From: Phallusia fumigata
Taxonomy: Eukaryota; Chordata; Ascidiacea; Phlebobranchia; Ascidiidae
Assembly (NCBI GenBank): GCA_008931825.1
Contig: QXVZ01001497.1
Location: 1-41,086, forward strand
Direction of reading: 5' to 3'
DNA length: 41,086 nucleotides
The notes below the pieces were generated by a model. It worked only from the letters and a program-made list of their open reading frames with translations. It did not search any database and was not told the DNA's origin. Within the stretch, counting starts at the first letter, position 1. Each line of letters begins with the position of its first letter. Of the stretch, positions 1-11,419 are shown piece by piece. The translations under genes and the position numbers were made by a program.

Positions 1-619
1 TTCATTTTATACTTGGAACAGAAAGTAGTTCCTGTGTTTTAGTAAACAGCAGTTAAGTTTTTTAACAAGGTAATTTGGAAAGCCTAAACAGCCAATGTCC
101 TGTCACCAGCTGCACTGATGTGACCTTATAGGTCGAAACAGTGTCCGCTGTCTGCAGCTCACAAATCATTATTGGCTTTTTGCTTTCATAATTTGGAAGA
201 GGAATTGAAATTGTAAAAAATGAAATGGGATTGGAACCTCAATCGACTATCAAGTGTTAATGTTACTAAAATATTAAAGGTAAACAACACAATAACACAA
301 GCTACGTTTCTCGAACAAAGACATGTGGACAATGGCTTTGTATATAGGTAAGTGGCTTTTACGTGGGAAGTTTGGTTAACAACACAGAGAGTGTAACAAC
401 ACAGAGAGTAATTTGTTAATCGTCGATTTCGCTACAAACAAAAAAACAAGTAGAACCGCGTTTTTGTCAGGTTTTACCAAAAATTAGCCTCATGAAAGAA
501 AAAGGGCACAAGACATAAATTGGAATCTGTCATTGCCATTAGCCACATTTGCTGATACTGCATAGATTTGATTTTATGTCTCGTCCCCAAAGTTACCACA
601 CCAAATAGCTTTAACTTAC

Positions 620-763
620 CAATGTTTTCGTCACTCCAATCCCAACAGTGACGATCGGTGTCGCGTACAACCAAGCGATAAACGCATTGACCGGACCTGC
701 ACCGGAAGAAACCATCCTCTGCTCTGCATCCCTTCGACAGCGATTCGAACGGTTTGCAATAAA
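620..763 (-). CDS. LDL-receptor class A domain exon, copy 1 (partial gene)
   Basis: This 144-nt exon reads phase 1 to phase 1 on the minus strand, bounded by a pyrimidine-rich acceptor ending in CAG (just above 763) and a GTAAG donor (just below 620). It encodes 48 residues with the LDL-receptor class A pattern: C-R-A-E-D-G-F-F-R-C, then G-Q-C-V, then H-C-W-D-W-S-D-E. The D-x-W-S-D-E cluster is the calcium-binding end of this fold. Such domains bind ligands in receptors and secreted proteins. No neighbouring exon, signal peptide or start could be joined to it, so the parent gene is unknown; it may extend beyond the window or be a duplicated orphan exon. Confidence 0.6.
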
Positions 764-1743
764 CTGTAACAAACAATGGAAGAATCATATGTAGATGTCC
801 AAATGCAGTTTGTTACCCTTTAATTAAGCCAGGACTTGAAAAACAATGGAACTAAAGCTCTTGTGGCAATGACGCTGCAATTACCACCTTGGATTACATT
901 CTACATTCTAGTGACGTGTCGTTCGAAGAGACTGTTTAGAGTTTTTGTAAATTTAGGCGTGGATAACTGTGTCGCTGTCAGAACTTTTTTAGATTCTCAT
1001 GCGTGTATTTTGCCGCTGAAAGTGATATGTGATCGTGGCAGTGTAGTAGTTTAGTTTTGCGTTTGCACCTGATGAAACAGTTTTTTTTAATGTTTTTACA
1101 CAAATTTCTATTTTGTGTGTTAAAATTCTGCGACACGTCGTTGTACACGTTTGTGACATCACAAAAGCGATAGCGTGTGTGGTGACGTACATCTGCCACC
1201 TTGCATTATTTGTAACTGGGTGCCACGGTGGTGGCCGTTAGCAAAAAAAGTCCGTTTTGCGCCCGGCACTAGCAAAAAAGTTGTACGTGCACCCCTGACT
1301 TAAGCATTAATAAAAACTCATTGGTTCCTACACAGGCATTTAAAACGACCTTGATAATAAACGGTTTAAGACGTAAGATTAATAAACAGTTTAAGATGTT
1401 GGGATTAGGGTTTGGCATTTTAACGAACAAGAATTTTTAAGCGGATAATGATGATGCTGTTCTTAAGACTCAAAATGAGGGACCACACATATGTGGCACT
1501 AAGCAAGTATCTGAAACAAAAAGTTTTACGTTACATTGCACATACCTCTGTGACACGACCAAATTAATGCAGTCCAAACCAAAATATAAANAAATAGAAC
1601 CGGTTCTGTAATGTCACAAACCATAACGGGTACAAGACAGAAATTGGAATCTGTGATTGCCATTAGCCACATTTGCTGATACTGCATAGATTTGATTTTA
1701 TGCCTCGTCCCCAAAGTTACCACACCAAATAGCTTTAACTTAC

Positions 1744-1887
1744 CAATATTTTCGTCACTCCAATCCCAACAGTGAGGATCGGTGTCGCGTACAACCCAGC
1801 GATAAACGCATTGACCAGATCTGCACCGGAAGAAACCATCCTCTGCTCTGCATCCCTTCGACAGCGATTCGAACGGTTTGCAATAAA
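1744..1887 (-). CDS. LDL-receptor class A domain exon, copy 2 (partial gene)
   Basis: This is the second copy of the 144-nt LDLa exon, with the same phase (1 to 1), acceptor and donor. It differs by a few residues: Y-R-W-V for Y-R-L-V, and D-P-H-C for D-R-H-C. Because the phase is symmetrical, both copies could be included in one transcript as two tandem LDLa domains, or either could be skipped. It is intact, with no stop. The rest of the gene was not found. Confidence 0.6.
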
Positions 1888-3060
1888 CTGTAACAAACAA
1901 TGGAAGAATTATATGTAGATGTCCAAATGCAGTTTGTTACCCTTTAATTAAGCCAGGATTTAAAAAACAATGGAACTAAAGCTCTTGTGTCAACATTCGC
2001 CCTTCCGCATGTGACGTATGACGCTGCAATTACCACCTTGGATTATATTTTAGTGACGTACGTGTCGTTTGAAGAGACTATTCAGTTTTGAGTTTTTGTA
2101 AATTTAGGCGTAGATAACTGTGCCACTGTCAGAACTTTTCTGGATTCTCATGCGTGTATTTTGCCGCTGAAAGTAATATGTGATCGTGGCAGTGAAATAG
2201 TTTAGTTTTGCGCTTGCACCTGATGAAACAGTGTGAGTGAAGGGAATAACCACCCAACATGTTTTTACAGAAAGTTCTGTTTTGTGTGTTAAAATACTGC
2301 GACACGTCGTTGTACACGTTTGTGACATCACAATAGCGATAGCGTGTGTGGTGACGTACATCTGCCACCTTGCATTATTTGTAACTGGGTGTCAAGGTGG
2401 TGGCCGTTTGCAAAAAAATCTATTATGCGGCCGGCACTAGCAAAAAGGTTTTGCACCCCTGACTTAAGTATTAAAAAATCTCACTGGCTTCTACGCAAGC
2501 ATTTAAAATGATGTTGATAATAAACGGTTTGAGACGAAAGATTAATAAACAGTTTAAGATGTTGGGATTAGGGTTTGGCATTTTAACGAACAAGATTTTT
2601 TAAGCGGATAATGATGCTGTTCTTAAGACTCAAAATGAGGGACGACACATATGTGGCACTAAGCAAGTATCTGAAACAAAAAGTTTTACGTTACATTCCA
2701 CATACCTCTGTGACACGACCAAATGAATACAGTCCAAACCAAAATAAAAAACGCCCTCGTTTCCATTTAGTAAGTGAATCCACAACCNTTTCCATTTTGC
2801 AAGTGAATCCACAACCTTTTAGGAGTGCTTGATAGTTTCTGCTGCAGAAGCCGAATCAGCATCAAGTCCACTGTTGAAATGACAAAGACTTCCTCGGTTT
2901 CATGTCTATTATTAGTTTTGTGGGTGCTAAGTTTTGCTTCCTTGTGATATCACGAGGGCGTGGGCAAAACCAGGAACAATGAATGGGTTCAACACACCAT
3001 AAATGGCAACGCCTTTAGACCTGACGTGTTTTTTTTCTCAGTTGCCTTCAGCCACAAATC

Positions 3061-3790
3061 GATGGTTTTCCTGCTTTGGATGTCGTAAGCAGGTGACCTT
3101 ATACTGATTTTTGGTGCAGAAGCCAGAAGTGGACAATTTTTGCAGTCAAGTTTTGGATATCAACCCAAACATAATGTACATGGGGTTTTAGAGGGGTGCC
3201 CAATTTGTTTCGTTGTTTCAATTTTTATTCACAATGTTATTTGTTTTATTTACCAACAGTAATGATTTTCTCGTGGATACTATATACGATATGTTATTAT
3301 ATCGCATGTATCGGCAGATACTATAACATCGCATGTACCCTAATGTTGTAACGTAAAAATAAAGCTTTATAAAAATGTACATGAAACATGCGTTAAAACA
3401 CTTATAGTTACAGGCCCAATAGACATAATTTTCGCATGAAGATGTACACAGTTACAGTATTGGATCAATAAAGTTTATATTTGTACCTTTTAAACAAAAC
3501 GTGTAAACTTTGAAAGTGACGGACAACGTACATAGTTACCCAACCAACAAATTAATGGGGTCAATNAATGGTTTTCATGCTTTGGATGTCATAAAAAAGG
3601 TGTTCTCATACTAATTTTTGGTGCAGAAGCCAGAAAGGGACAATTTCCGCAGTCAAGTTTTGGAAATCAACCCAAACATAATGTACATGGGGTTTTAGAG
3701 GGGAGCCCAATATGTTTCGATTTTTATTCACAATGTTTTTTGTTTTATTTACCAACAGTAATGATTTTCTCGTAAGAACGACGATACAGT
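3061..3790. repeat. Direct repeat of ~215 bp, two copies
   Basis: The stretch 3061-3277 recurs at 3567-3777 with roughly 90 percent identity by eye. Shared landmarks include a dinucleotide-for-dinucleotide match over the segment with GTACATGGGGTTTTAGAGGGG and the end TTTACCAACAGTAATGATTTTCTCG. The second copy begins directly at an N (3566). Sequence just before it (about 3533-3562) also resembles 4003-4030 next to another N (3998). No coding function is evident. Confidence 0.75.
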
Positions 3791-4021
3791 TCAGTGATGT
3801 AAACACAATGTTACAACTAACAAAAGTAAACTCAATTCGTTTTCAATTAGTCAGTTTGGAAACACAAGATACGGACCGAAAGAGTTGCTTAATTAAAACA
3901 GAACTGCCAGAAAACGATAAATGTATTCACTATATATACAAGTGCTCTGGTGCAGTAGTGTTTTTAATTAACTAGTCACTTGTTTCAGTCATAATTTNCC
4001 ACAAAGTTCCCAACCACAAAA

Positions 4022-4052
4022 TTAAGGGGGTAAAAAACCCCCCCCCCCCCCG
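4022..4052. repeat. Poly-C low-complexity tract
   Basis: A G5 run is followed by a short A run and then about 13-14 consecutive C. This is simple sequence with no further signal. Confidence 0.8.
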
Positions 4053-4555
4053 TGCACTCCATCAACGTTCGCCATGCTTAAAAAGGTATTATGTCGTCAA
4101 AACATTTACGTGCAGCCGGGAATGCCACTAAGTGGCACCAGTGGGCAAAAACTTGAACGTTGTTTTCAGTTTTAACCATTACCGAAAAAAAATGGAAATA
4201 AAAAATGTGCAGGTAACAAATTGCGCGAAACAAAAAGGTAACGATTTTTAAGGGAAATTGTCACATAAAAAATCTCATCTTAAATGCCACCTACAAGAGG
4301 TCAATCGACCGAGATAGCCTGTGTAAGCAAAGCGATGGGCTAATGAGGGCTAACGAGGGATAAGATTTGTACACACGCCTTGGGCCTTACCAGAAACAAT
4401 CCGCAGTTGAAGTGGTGGTTGAGTCACAAGGCCTTAAAATGGAAATATGCTGTGGATACCTCTATAGTTTTCTATTTTCAATTACCAAGTATCAAACAGT
4501 TGGATGGAAACGCACGTTTTTGTATCACGAGGCAATTACGCCACTAAACATATTT

Positions 4556-4643
4556 GCGTGTTACATACCCAAATGACAACAATTTGTTATGTGCGTGACT
4601 TACTCTGTTGAAAAAGCGATATTGTATGAACAGGTAAGCTGAT
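4556..4643. repeat. 88-bp direct repeat, left copy
   Basis: This copy is identical to 5118-5205 except for one base (T versus A near 4604/5166). The two copies bracket a 474-bp segment (4644-5117) that holds the BLOC1S4-like coding fragment. They look like a very long target-site duplication or a duplication made during repair-mediated insertion. Confidence 0.85.
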
Positions 4644-4677
4644 GATTAAACTGCTCAGTGACACAGCCAACCCAAAG

Positions 4678-5117
4678 TTAATTCTGTGGTTGTGAATCAG
4701 TTTCCTTAGACTCTGTGACTTCGACACTTTGGGGGGTCGTTGAAATATAATGGGAAGTGGAAAATATTGGAGTTGGCTCATAAGATGATGATGCCCTTCG
4801 TGGTACAACAGCTGGTGTGGCTTTCTGAAACCTAAAAATGAAAAACTGGTAATGGCATTTTTAAGAGAAGTCAGAGAGCTGTATTCATCTTCTTTTCGCT
4901 CCACATCCGCTTCAAACTGGGCGACGTTCTGTTTCACAATACCAACACAAGCCTCAAGTTGGTCGATTTTCTTAAAAACTGGATTCAAGCTTTGGATTTT
5001 GGCCTGAACTTGCAGAAGTAATTCTTCAGTGGCTAAGGCATTGTCTGTTCTGATCATGTCAAGCATTCCATACAGTTCATCCAATCTTGTAAGCACAGAT
5101 TCAATGCTTTTGTCAAC
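4678..5117 (-). pseudogene. BLOC1S4: BLOC1S4 (cappuccino)-like fragment, 5'-truncated and frameshifted
   Basis: On the minus strand the frame from 5117 encodes a helical segment typical of BLOC-1 subunit 4: V-D-K-S-I-E-S-V-L-T-R-L-D-E-L, then G-M-L-D-M-I-R, then I-D-Q-L-E-A-C-V. BLOC-1 works in the biogenesis of lysosome-related organelles. After about residue 95 of the fragment (near 4830) the family-like C-terminus, with Y-E-P-T-P-I-F, continues in the next frame, ending at TAA 4678-4680. One T is missing from a GGTTTCAG stretch, so this is either a real 1-nt frameshift or a base-call error. The fragment has no obvious acceptor site or start at its 5' end, no intron, and 88-bp direct repeats on both sides. 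A retrocopy-like pseudogene is the best reading. A functional last exon with a sequencing error is the alternative. Confidence 0.65.
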
Positions 5118-5205
5118 GCGTGTTACATACCCAAATGACAACAATTTGTTATGTGCGTGACTTACACTGTTGAAAAAGCGATATTGTATGAACAGGTAAG
5201 CTGAT
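5118..5205. repeat. 88-bp direct repeat, right copy
   Basis: Partner of 4556-4643 with one mismatch. Removing one copy together with 4644-5117 restores an uninterrupted presumed pre-insertion locus. Confidence 0.85.
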
Positions 5206-5234
5206 AAATGTACTGGGACCAGAGTTTGGAACAT

Positions 5235-7738
5235 AATGTATGTCGATCGGCACGTTAATGTATCTCCAAAGGCAAAAACAAAACTGTCGGTTTCCTATGT
5301 CAGCATAAAAACAGACAGCACACGTATCGAAAGTGTAGTTTACACCAGATTATCCAGAAAAAAGCATTTCTGTAATTGTTATTTGGTGCTCGGCGAAGGT
5401 TTAACTTATATCAACAACTTGTACGCACTTTGACGTTCTGTTTTCAAAGTAGTTGGACTGAAGTTCCTTGAGATTAATAGACTTGAACTCCGATCGGCAA
5501 TACATCTTTCATTTGCATTTATACAGCCTTATTCCGATTTAAATAGAATTAAACAAAAAGAGAATCAATTGTGTAGTAAGCGCACTACTACTAGGATAAC
5601 TACAGCGTAACCTAAAACATTCAGCAGCTACATTATGCGAATGCAGCGCACAGGAAATTCCTATCAACGACAAAACACAATAACAAGCAAACAATGGGGT
5701 CGAGTATATTACACCAAACAGATAAGACACTTTTGTGACGAGTTAGTACATTTACTGAAGTGTGTGTCGGTGGTTGACTTGAAAATCAATGCGTTTTGTA
5801 GAAAAATGAAGCAGCGCAGGTTAAGTTTATTCACTTAATCAATTAAGGAAGCAAGTTGGATAAGGCTTGTGCGACTCAAGTGTAATGTCTTAGGGTACAA
5901 TTATAGTTACGTTATATACGCATGTGATAAAAGTGGGCTCAAATGCTTGTGTTTCTTATCAGGGTTAAATATGCTAAAAAGTTTTGAAAGAGTTCCGCTA
6001 CTGACTTTCGGGGTTTTCTGAACAATCTACATCCAGTACGTTGTTTTTCATTATCAGGAGCGAAAACACAATGAGTCTGCGAAAATGCAGGAGAGTCTAT
6101 TGTGATCAAACTAAATCTTTACGTTTTCGACCATTCAGAAGGAAAGTCATGGTAACAAACCAATTGATAACACGTGATGACATAAAATGACGACACATAC
6201 CTAGACAGACAGGTATACGATCATTATATTCATCCAATATTTGTTTTAGCTAAATGGTTTAATAGGAGTCACATGAGCTTTACAGCATAGCTGCGTTTTA
6301 CGACCCGTATCTCGGCAACGTTATGCTATCATCGATTAATGTGGAAACACCAGTTATGTGTGCCAGCGCTACACTGCGCCAGAAAGCTAATAGAGAAGTG
6401 GTTAAAAATGGGGATGTACACCCAAAAGATAACGGTTCGAACAGTACAGTCATTAACTGCTTGAAAGCAACTATATGTGTTATCAACGAATCTTTGGTAC
6501 AGTTTCGAATTCAAAACGTAGTTTAATGTTATACAGATGACCGCAAGAAGTTGGTTAGTAATTACGAATTAACGTTTCGTTTATACACAACCGAGATGGT
6601 ATTTGTCGGGTTTAGCCAGGGTTTTCAAACTAGATCAACACATTTAACCTTTCAATTCCATTTAAACGCAAGTGACGCTTCCCAGTAATGTTCTACCGCC
6701 CTTGTTGCCCGGATGTGACTCCGCTTTGGATCGTAATGTACGTGTAGCGCAAAGAAATTTTAAATTACCGTCGCAGTCGAGTTATGAAACATTTTGAAAT
6801 TTTTTGACAAAAATTATCTTTTACTTTTGCCTTAGAGGCTCAAAATATCTCTTATATTTGTGACAAACACAATTTTTTATCGTGTACGTTAACAACCGCG
6901 AAGTGCAGTCTTCGGCAGATTAATTAACATTCATTTGGACTTTGGTACTAGGAAATAACATGGCTTAGTAACGACAACAGGGAAACTCGTGATAGATCAT
7001 TGCTTTATATAAACTGCTGGTCAATACGCAGCAACATATTGTAACCGGTTGTTAAACATTAACTACACACATCCCATAAGAATGGGTTGTAACGTGAACT
7101 CCACCACGTTTTGTTGTGTGGTATTCTAATGTTTAACTTCAGTTTACTTTTACAAGCCATAATTTTTTTTTGACATTTTAGGTTTTGGGTTGTGTGTGTC
7201 ATAGGCGCAGCTATAGCTAGTTTCACGTCAGAAGGCAAAGTGAAACACAAAGGGACATGAGCGAAGAATCATAAACCGAAAGTCTGAATCGGGATCCTTG
7301 TCAACACGATGTAAATAGCAATAGGCAGCAGCGTGCCTCTTTGCGTGAATATTTTGACACGAATGAGCCACGTTTTGCTGTCACGATAAGCCAAATAAAC
7401 CCTTCGCAGTTTAACATTTCTACTAGTAAAACTCTAACCTTTTTCCATGTGCTGGCGGCATCGCGCACTTTATGGCTGTGAGGCAGAACGGTTTAGTGGA
7501 GGTTTATTTAGATGTCAAAGATATAAAACATGTGGTTAGAAGCTTTAAACAAAAAATAGTCAGGATTGGTAAATGGAAGTATTAATTGCGTTAAACTGCT
7601 TTCGCGCGATCCTTAGCGAATTTTGTGAACGTGGTTTATAAAAAAAATTTAACTAAACTTTTAGTATTCATCGCTAACGTCAGCATGTAATGTAAGAATG
7701 TCTTTTTTACATGTTAACAACAGCTTTTTTTGTTACAG
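5235..7738. other. No gene recognised
   Basis: Only short open frames of 60-67 codons on both strands are present. None shows a domain, signal peptide or plausible splice pattern. The region is AT-rich, with no strong repeat noticed. Confidence 0.6.
7725..7738 (+). promoter_or_regulatory. 3' splice acceptor in the 5' leader of the sulfotransferase-like gene
   Basis: A T-run followed by GTTACAG ends at 7738, 55 nt before the start codon at 7794. No coding exon precedes it. It could be the acceptor of a 5'-UTR intron or a spliced-leader trans-splicing acceptor; trans-splicing is established in tunicates. The sequence alone cannot tell these apart. Confidence 0.4.
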
Positions 7739-7793
7739 CGTAACTTAAAGCCAATTTCCACACAGGCTTATACAGTAGGCAGTTGACAACAAA

Positions 7794-10039
7794 ATGAAGA
7801 TCATTTGCAGTGGTATGCCCAAAACTGGCACAAAGACATTATGTAATGCCTTACGTATACTCGGCTACACCGTGTATGACGTAGAGGAACAATTTACCGA
7901 ACTCGGCGACCAACTACTCAAAGCGTGCAATAAAGGTTGTTCGACGGAGGAGTTCCGAGCCATGTTCGCCAATGTTGACTCTGCTACTGATATTCCGGCT
8001 TGTACGTTTTGGGAGGAGATTTACATGGCATACCCCGACGCGAAGGTAATGCTTACATTGAAGTAGGGAGCGCGCTGTAGGTTGTTGACCCAACGACGGT
8101 GGTTGAACGACGGTTTGGTTTTGTACCGTGATATTTTAGATTATATTTTAGGATTTTCAAGATTCGTTACAAGTATGCCTTTGAACACTCATCTTTATTT
8201 TACTTTGGAAATATTGAATATAATTGAAAATGAAATATTGAACCTATTTCGAATTTTGTAATCATATGTCTAGTTTTGGGTAATGGTGTTTTTTAAATAA
8301 ATTTGTCCTCAGAACAATGGCCTCTCATATATCAAAATCGTTCGAAATGCCAAGCAAACATGACTCCTGTCTAATGTATTTTCTCTTTTGTTTGGTCTCG
8401 CAAATCCGTCACGCCGCCATTGTCTTCAAATACAAACCGGCGCGCACGACCCACTGCAACCTTACGTACAGTGCACATTGCATTTAACCTGAAGTAACCC
8501 CGCCAAGTCAAAAACGAGCGCAAACATAATCTATTTACCAACTGGTTTGCAACATTGTGTGGAGAGTTGAAAAGTGACATGAACGCCCTTAGGTAAAAAG
8601 TCACCCAACTGCTTCAGTTGACTGGTCCGACCATCCACTAAACGGCTTAATGTCATGCATTTGATTAAACTTGCTTTGTGTGTTTCGCGTTCATTGGACA
8701 TGAGGATTAATTACGTTTGTCACGTTCCAAGACAAATACAGATGGACCGTGGACTTTGCAATGAACGGTTTTGATGACTAAGTGCAGTTGATTCGTGTTT
8801 AAACCTTTTTTGGTCAAATTGTAAAACAACAAAACCGATATATAATTAGAAAGGCATGTAACAGTTGATGCAATTGTGGTCTTACGGAGAGGAACTGATC
8901 GGAATATTAAGTAATTATCCTATAAGCTAAAAACCTATGATATGCATTTCGTCGACTCATGTAGAACGGTATGACTTGTAAAGGATGTGGACCAAATTTC
9001 CCAAACGATTGTAAAACGTGTCTTGTCGCTCAAACAAAATGTTTTTGGGTAAAAGGGTGGTTTACACTTTACAATGCCAACACACAGCCGTACTGTTATT
9101 TTGGGTGTTTATCCTTTCAGATCATCCACACGGAGCGTGAAAGCGTGGATGAGTGGATCGTAAGTTACGAGAAGCAAATGTGGAAGGGAAAGCGGAACCG
9201 ATTATTTATGCTTCTTCTGATGCTGACACCAACCGGGAGAAAGTTCTATAACTTCGTCTCTAACGGATGGAGTGAGCATTTGTTTCATTAAAGCTCCATA
9301 TACGGCTTAGTTTCATTAAAATAGAATATTGCAACGTTTCTAAAATTCATTTTAGAATCTTTAGAATTAACATATATAAGTTTATGACGTCATTATACAT
9401 CAAGATTTGTTTTGAATTTAAAGATTTTTACCACAATATGTTGACTCACAATTACTTGGTAAACTAAAAACGATTTTTGATCAGGAGTTTTCCCTTCATT
9501 TCTAGGTAGGGTCCAGTTTTGCCTGCCATACAGACATTTGTACCAGAAAATTACCTACATTAACACAATGTTGCCGAAACTTCGATACCGTGAACACAAC
9601 AGTCGGGTTCATGAGGTAGGTTGCTTTAATTGCATCTTACACACAGTTGAGCTGGTTTTCAAACCCACAACCTTTAGCATGCAAAACAAGTAGGATTTTA
9701 ATGCCCAAATGTGGTTTCGTCTGCTGCGGTTTTTTAATTTAAGTCTTTGACTTTTGTAGTAGATTGCAACATGGTTTACTATCCTTCGCAATTTGGCAGG
9801 CTGCACCAAAGGACAGGACTTTGTTCTTCAAATTACAAGACGGCTGGCAACCTTTATGTGAGTTCCTTGACGTTCCAATTCCATCACAGCCTTTTCCACA
9901 CCGCAATAAAGGAGGAAAAATTATTGACGAGTTTCTCAACGAATCGGTGTTATTCCGTCGAATTCAAAACGAGCTAAAAGTGGTGGTTACCTGTTTTGTA
10001 GCCATAACTGCGATCGGTGTACTATTGTGTCTTTGCTAA
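7794..10039 (+). CDS. P-loop sulfotransferase-like protein with C-terminal membrane anchor
   Basis: Four exons join in frame: 7794-8045, 9121-9271, 9506-9615 and 9800-10039, giving 250 residues plus stop. The N-terminus M-K-I-I-C-S-G-M-P-K-T-G-T-K (loop near residues 6-14) is the 5'-phosphosulfate-binding P-loop of the sulfotransferase-like P-loop NTPase family. Later marks of the family are P-D-A-K before exon 2, Y-R-E-H-N-S-R-V at the end of exon 3, and D-G-W-Q-P-L-C-E-F-L in exon 4. Members commonly keep the fold with few proven reactions, so sulfate transfer is inferred. The last ~19 residues (about 232-250, V-V-V-T-C-F to the end) are hydrophobic, which suggests a tail-anchored or membrane-held protein. 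Donors and acceptors are canonical. The exon 4 acceptor was chosen at CAG before 9800 because it restores phase 0 and the family sequence. The ATG is the only one ahead of the P-loop. Confidence 0.85.
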
Positions 10040-11419
10040 AAATCTAAACATAGTTGAAGTGAAGTCCCGTCCGTTTAGGTTATGTTAGTTACATTGATTG
10101 TTGCCCTTTTGAAGTATATTTCCATAATCCTCCAGAACAGTGTAAGCTTGCACAACTAAAATTAGCAAAAAGGCCACAACAGAAAACACATTTTTCGCGG
10201 TTTTAAACCAAAATATCAGAAGCATTAAACTACAATTATGACACTACGTGTCGAACGCATATTTGCATACGTTTTAGGTGCAATGTTAAATATTTTCCAA
10301 AAATCTTGTGGACCTCATTAACAGCGTTAGCCTGCGGTACGTTCGTGCAGGCCTTAGATAGGTCAATGCGTTCGGCGGGTCCGAGCCTACATTGTCCTAC
10401 AAGAAGCATATTTTTTTCATAAATTTCAGTTTAAAATTATACTGAGGGGCGGCACAGTCATGGACCGACTTGTAATTTACCACGTGGCTTAAATTAGAGC
10501 TAAACGAGATTATGTAGGCCCGTTTTGCAATGCTTTAAAGATTTATCTAGACTTACTTAGCTGGGTGACTTTAAACTTGCATAAACAGTCCAAAATTTGA
10601 CTTGAGTTATGAATTCATGAAGAATAAACTTAAGTGACTTAAAATTTGAGGTCTTGTTAATTCAACCCTAACGCTGCCAACTAGGCTAAGATATACTCTT
10701 TTTCATTGCTGCTTCTAATTTATTGTCCTGTGTCTTGAATTACTTTATGACTGTGTGTCTAGGTCACGTTTTTTCACCAACTGTATTTGTGTCTGTTTAA
10801 TTGTACAACGCTAGCTCAAACTTGTGTTGCTGTGCCTGTTATCAATGCAATATACATTTCCGTACATTTCACTTTACTTTTTGGTTTGTTTAAATATCTA
10901 CTTAGTCCACACTTCACAGCATAGCTTTACCCCGGTCGATTTTACAAAGGGTCGCTAAGGTAAGTTCATCGACTTCAAAAGTGAAAAAATCATTTTATAG
11001 TAAGCTAGCAGAGTGGCATATAGACCAACGGATAAGAATATGGGATATTGGGGTTATGAATTTAATTACCTAAATCTAATCCAGTCTTTCAGCGTTAACT
11101 CTTGTCCGAGTTTGTCAGATTACACGTTAAAGAAAAACAGATCTATCATTTCGTGCAACGTTCATCACAATCTGAATAAAAATACCAGAAGGGTAGCTCA
11201 CCATATATAGACATTCTACATACACTATTACCAGATATAAAAGACGTATATATTCTCTACATTATTTTACATTGGGTCTTTTAGTTTTTTACCTGAGCTT
11301 TTACGCATGGGTCCCAACACATGCAAAGTTGTGCATGATGTGTTATTTTCTGGATACATGTCAGACTTTAGGTGTAAACAAATCAATTAGCGCATCACAA
11401 TGACATGTTCTACAAACCG
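10040..11419. other. Non-coding stretch downstream of the sulfotransferase-like gene
   Basis: No supported gene is present. ATTAAA at 10224-10229 is a possible polyadenylation signal for the upstream gene. The remainder is AT-rich with short open frames only. Confidence 0.5.

Larger units (their letters stand above)
505..2750. repeat. Tandem duplication of a ~1.1 kb unit (two copies)
   Basis: Unit 1 runs from about 505 to 1629 and unit 2 from about 1630 to 2750. The units stay collinear over most of their length; for example the stretch at 505-660 recurs at about 1628-1785, and the stretch near 1450-1580 recurs near 2607-2750. They differ by point changes and small indels, including an insertion near 2231-2255 in unit 2. 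Each unit carries one LDL-receptor class A exon on the minus strand. An ambiguous base (N, 1591) lies close to the junction. The copies could be a real recent duplication or two haplotypes placed in series by the assembler. Confidence 0.85.

Noticed and set aside
978..2368. Minus-strand frames near 1199-978 and 2368-2129 with similar translations
   Set aside because: Their similarity is explained by the tandem DNA duplication; several overlapping frames are equally similar and none shows a domain.
3712..3975. 87-codon plus-strand frame with a hydrophobic start resembling a signal peptide
   Set aside because: The start lies inside the 215-bp repeat, the rest matches no family I know, and there is no splice or codon support.
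10320..10400. tRNA-like boxes around GTTAGCCTGCGG and GGGTCCGAGCC
   Set aside because: Spacing (about 50 nt) and match are weaker than at 12505-12632; no tail or stem seen.
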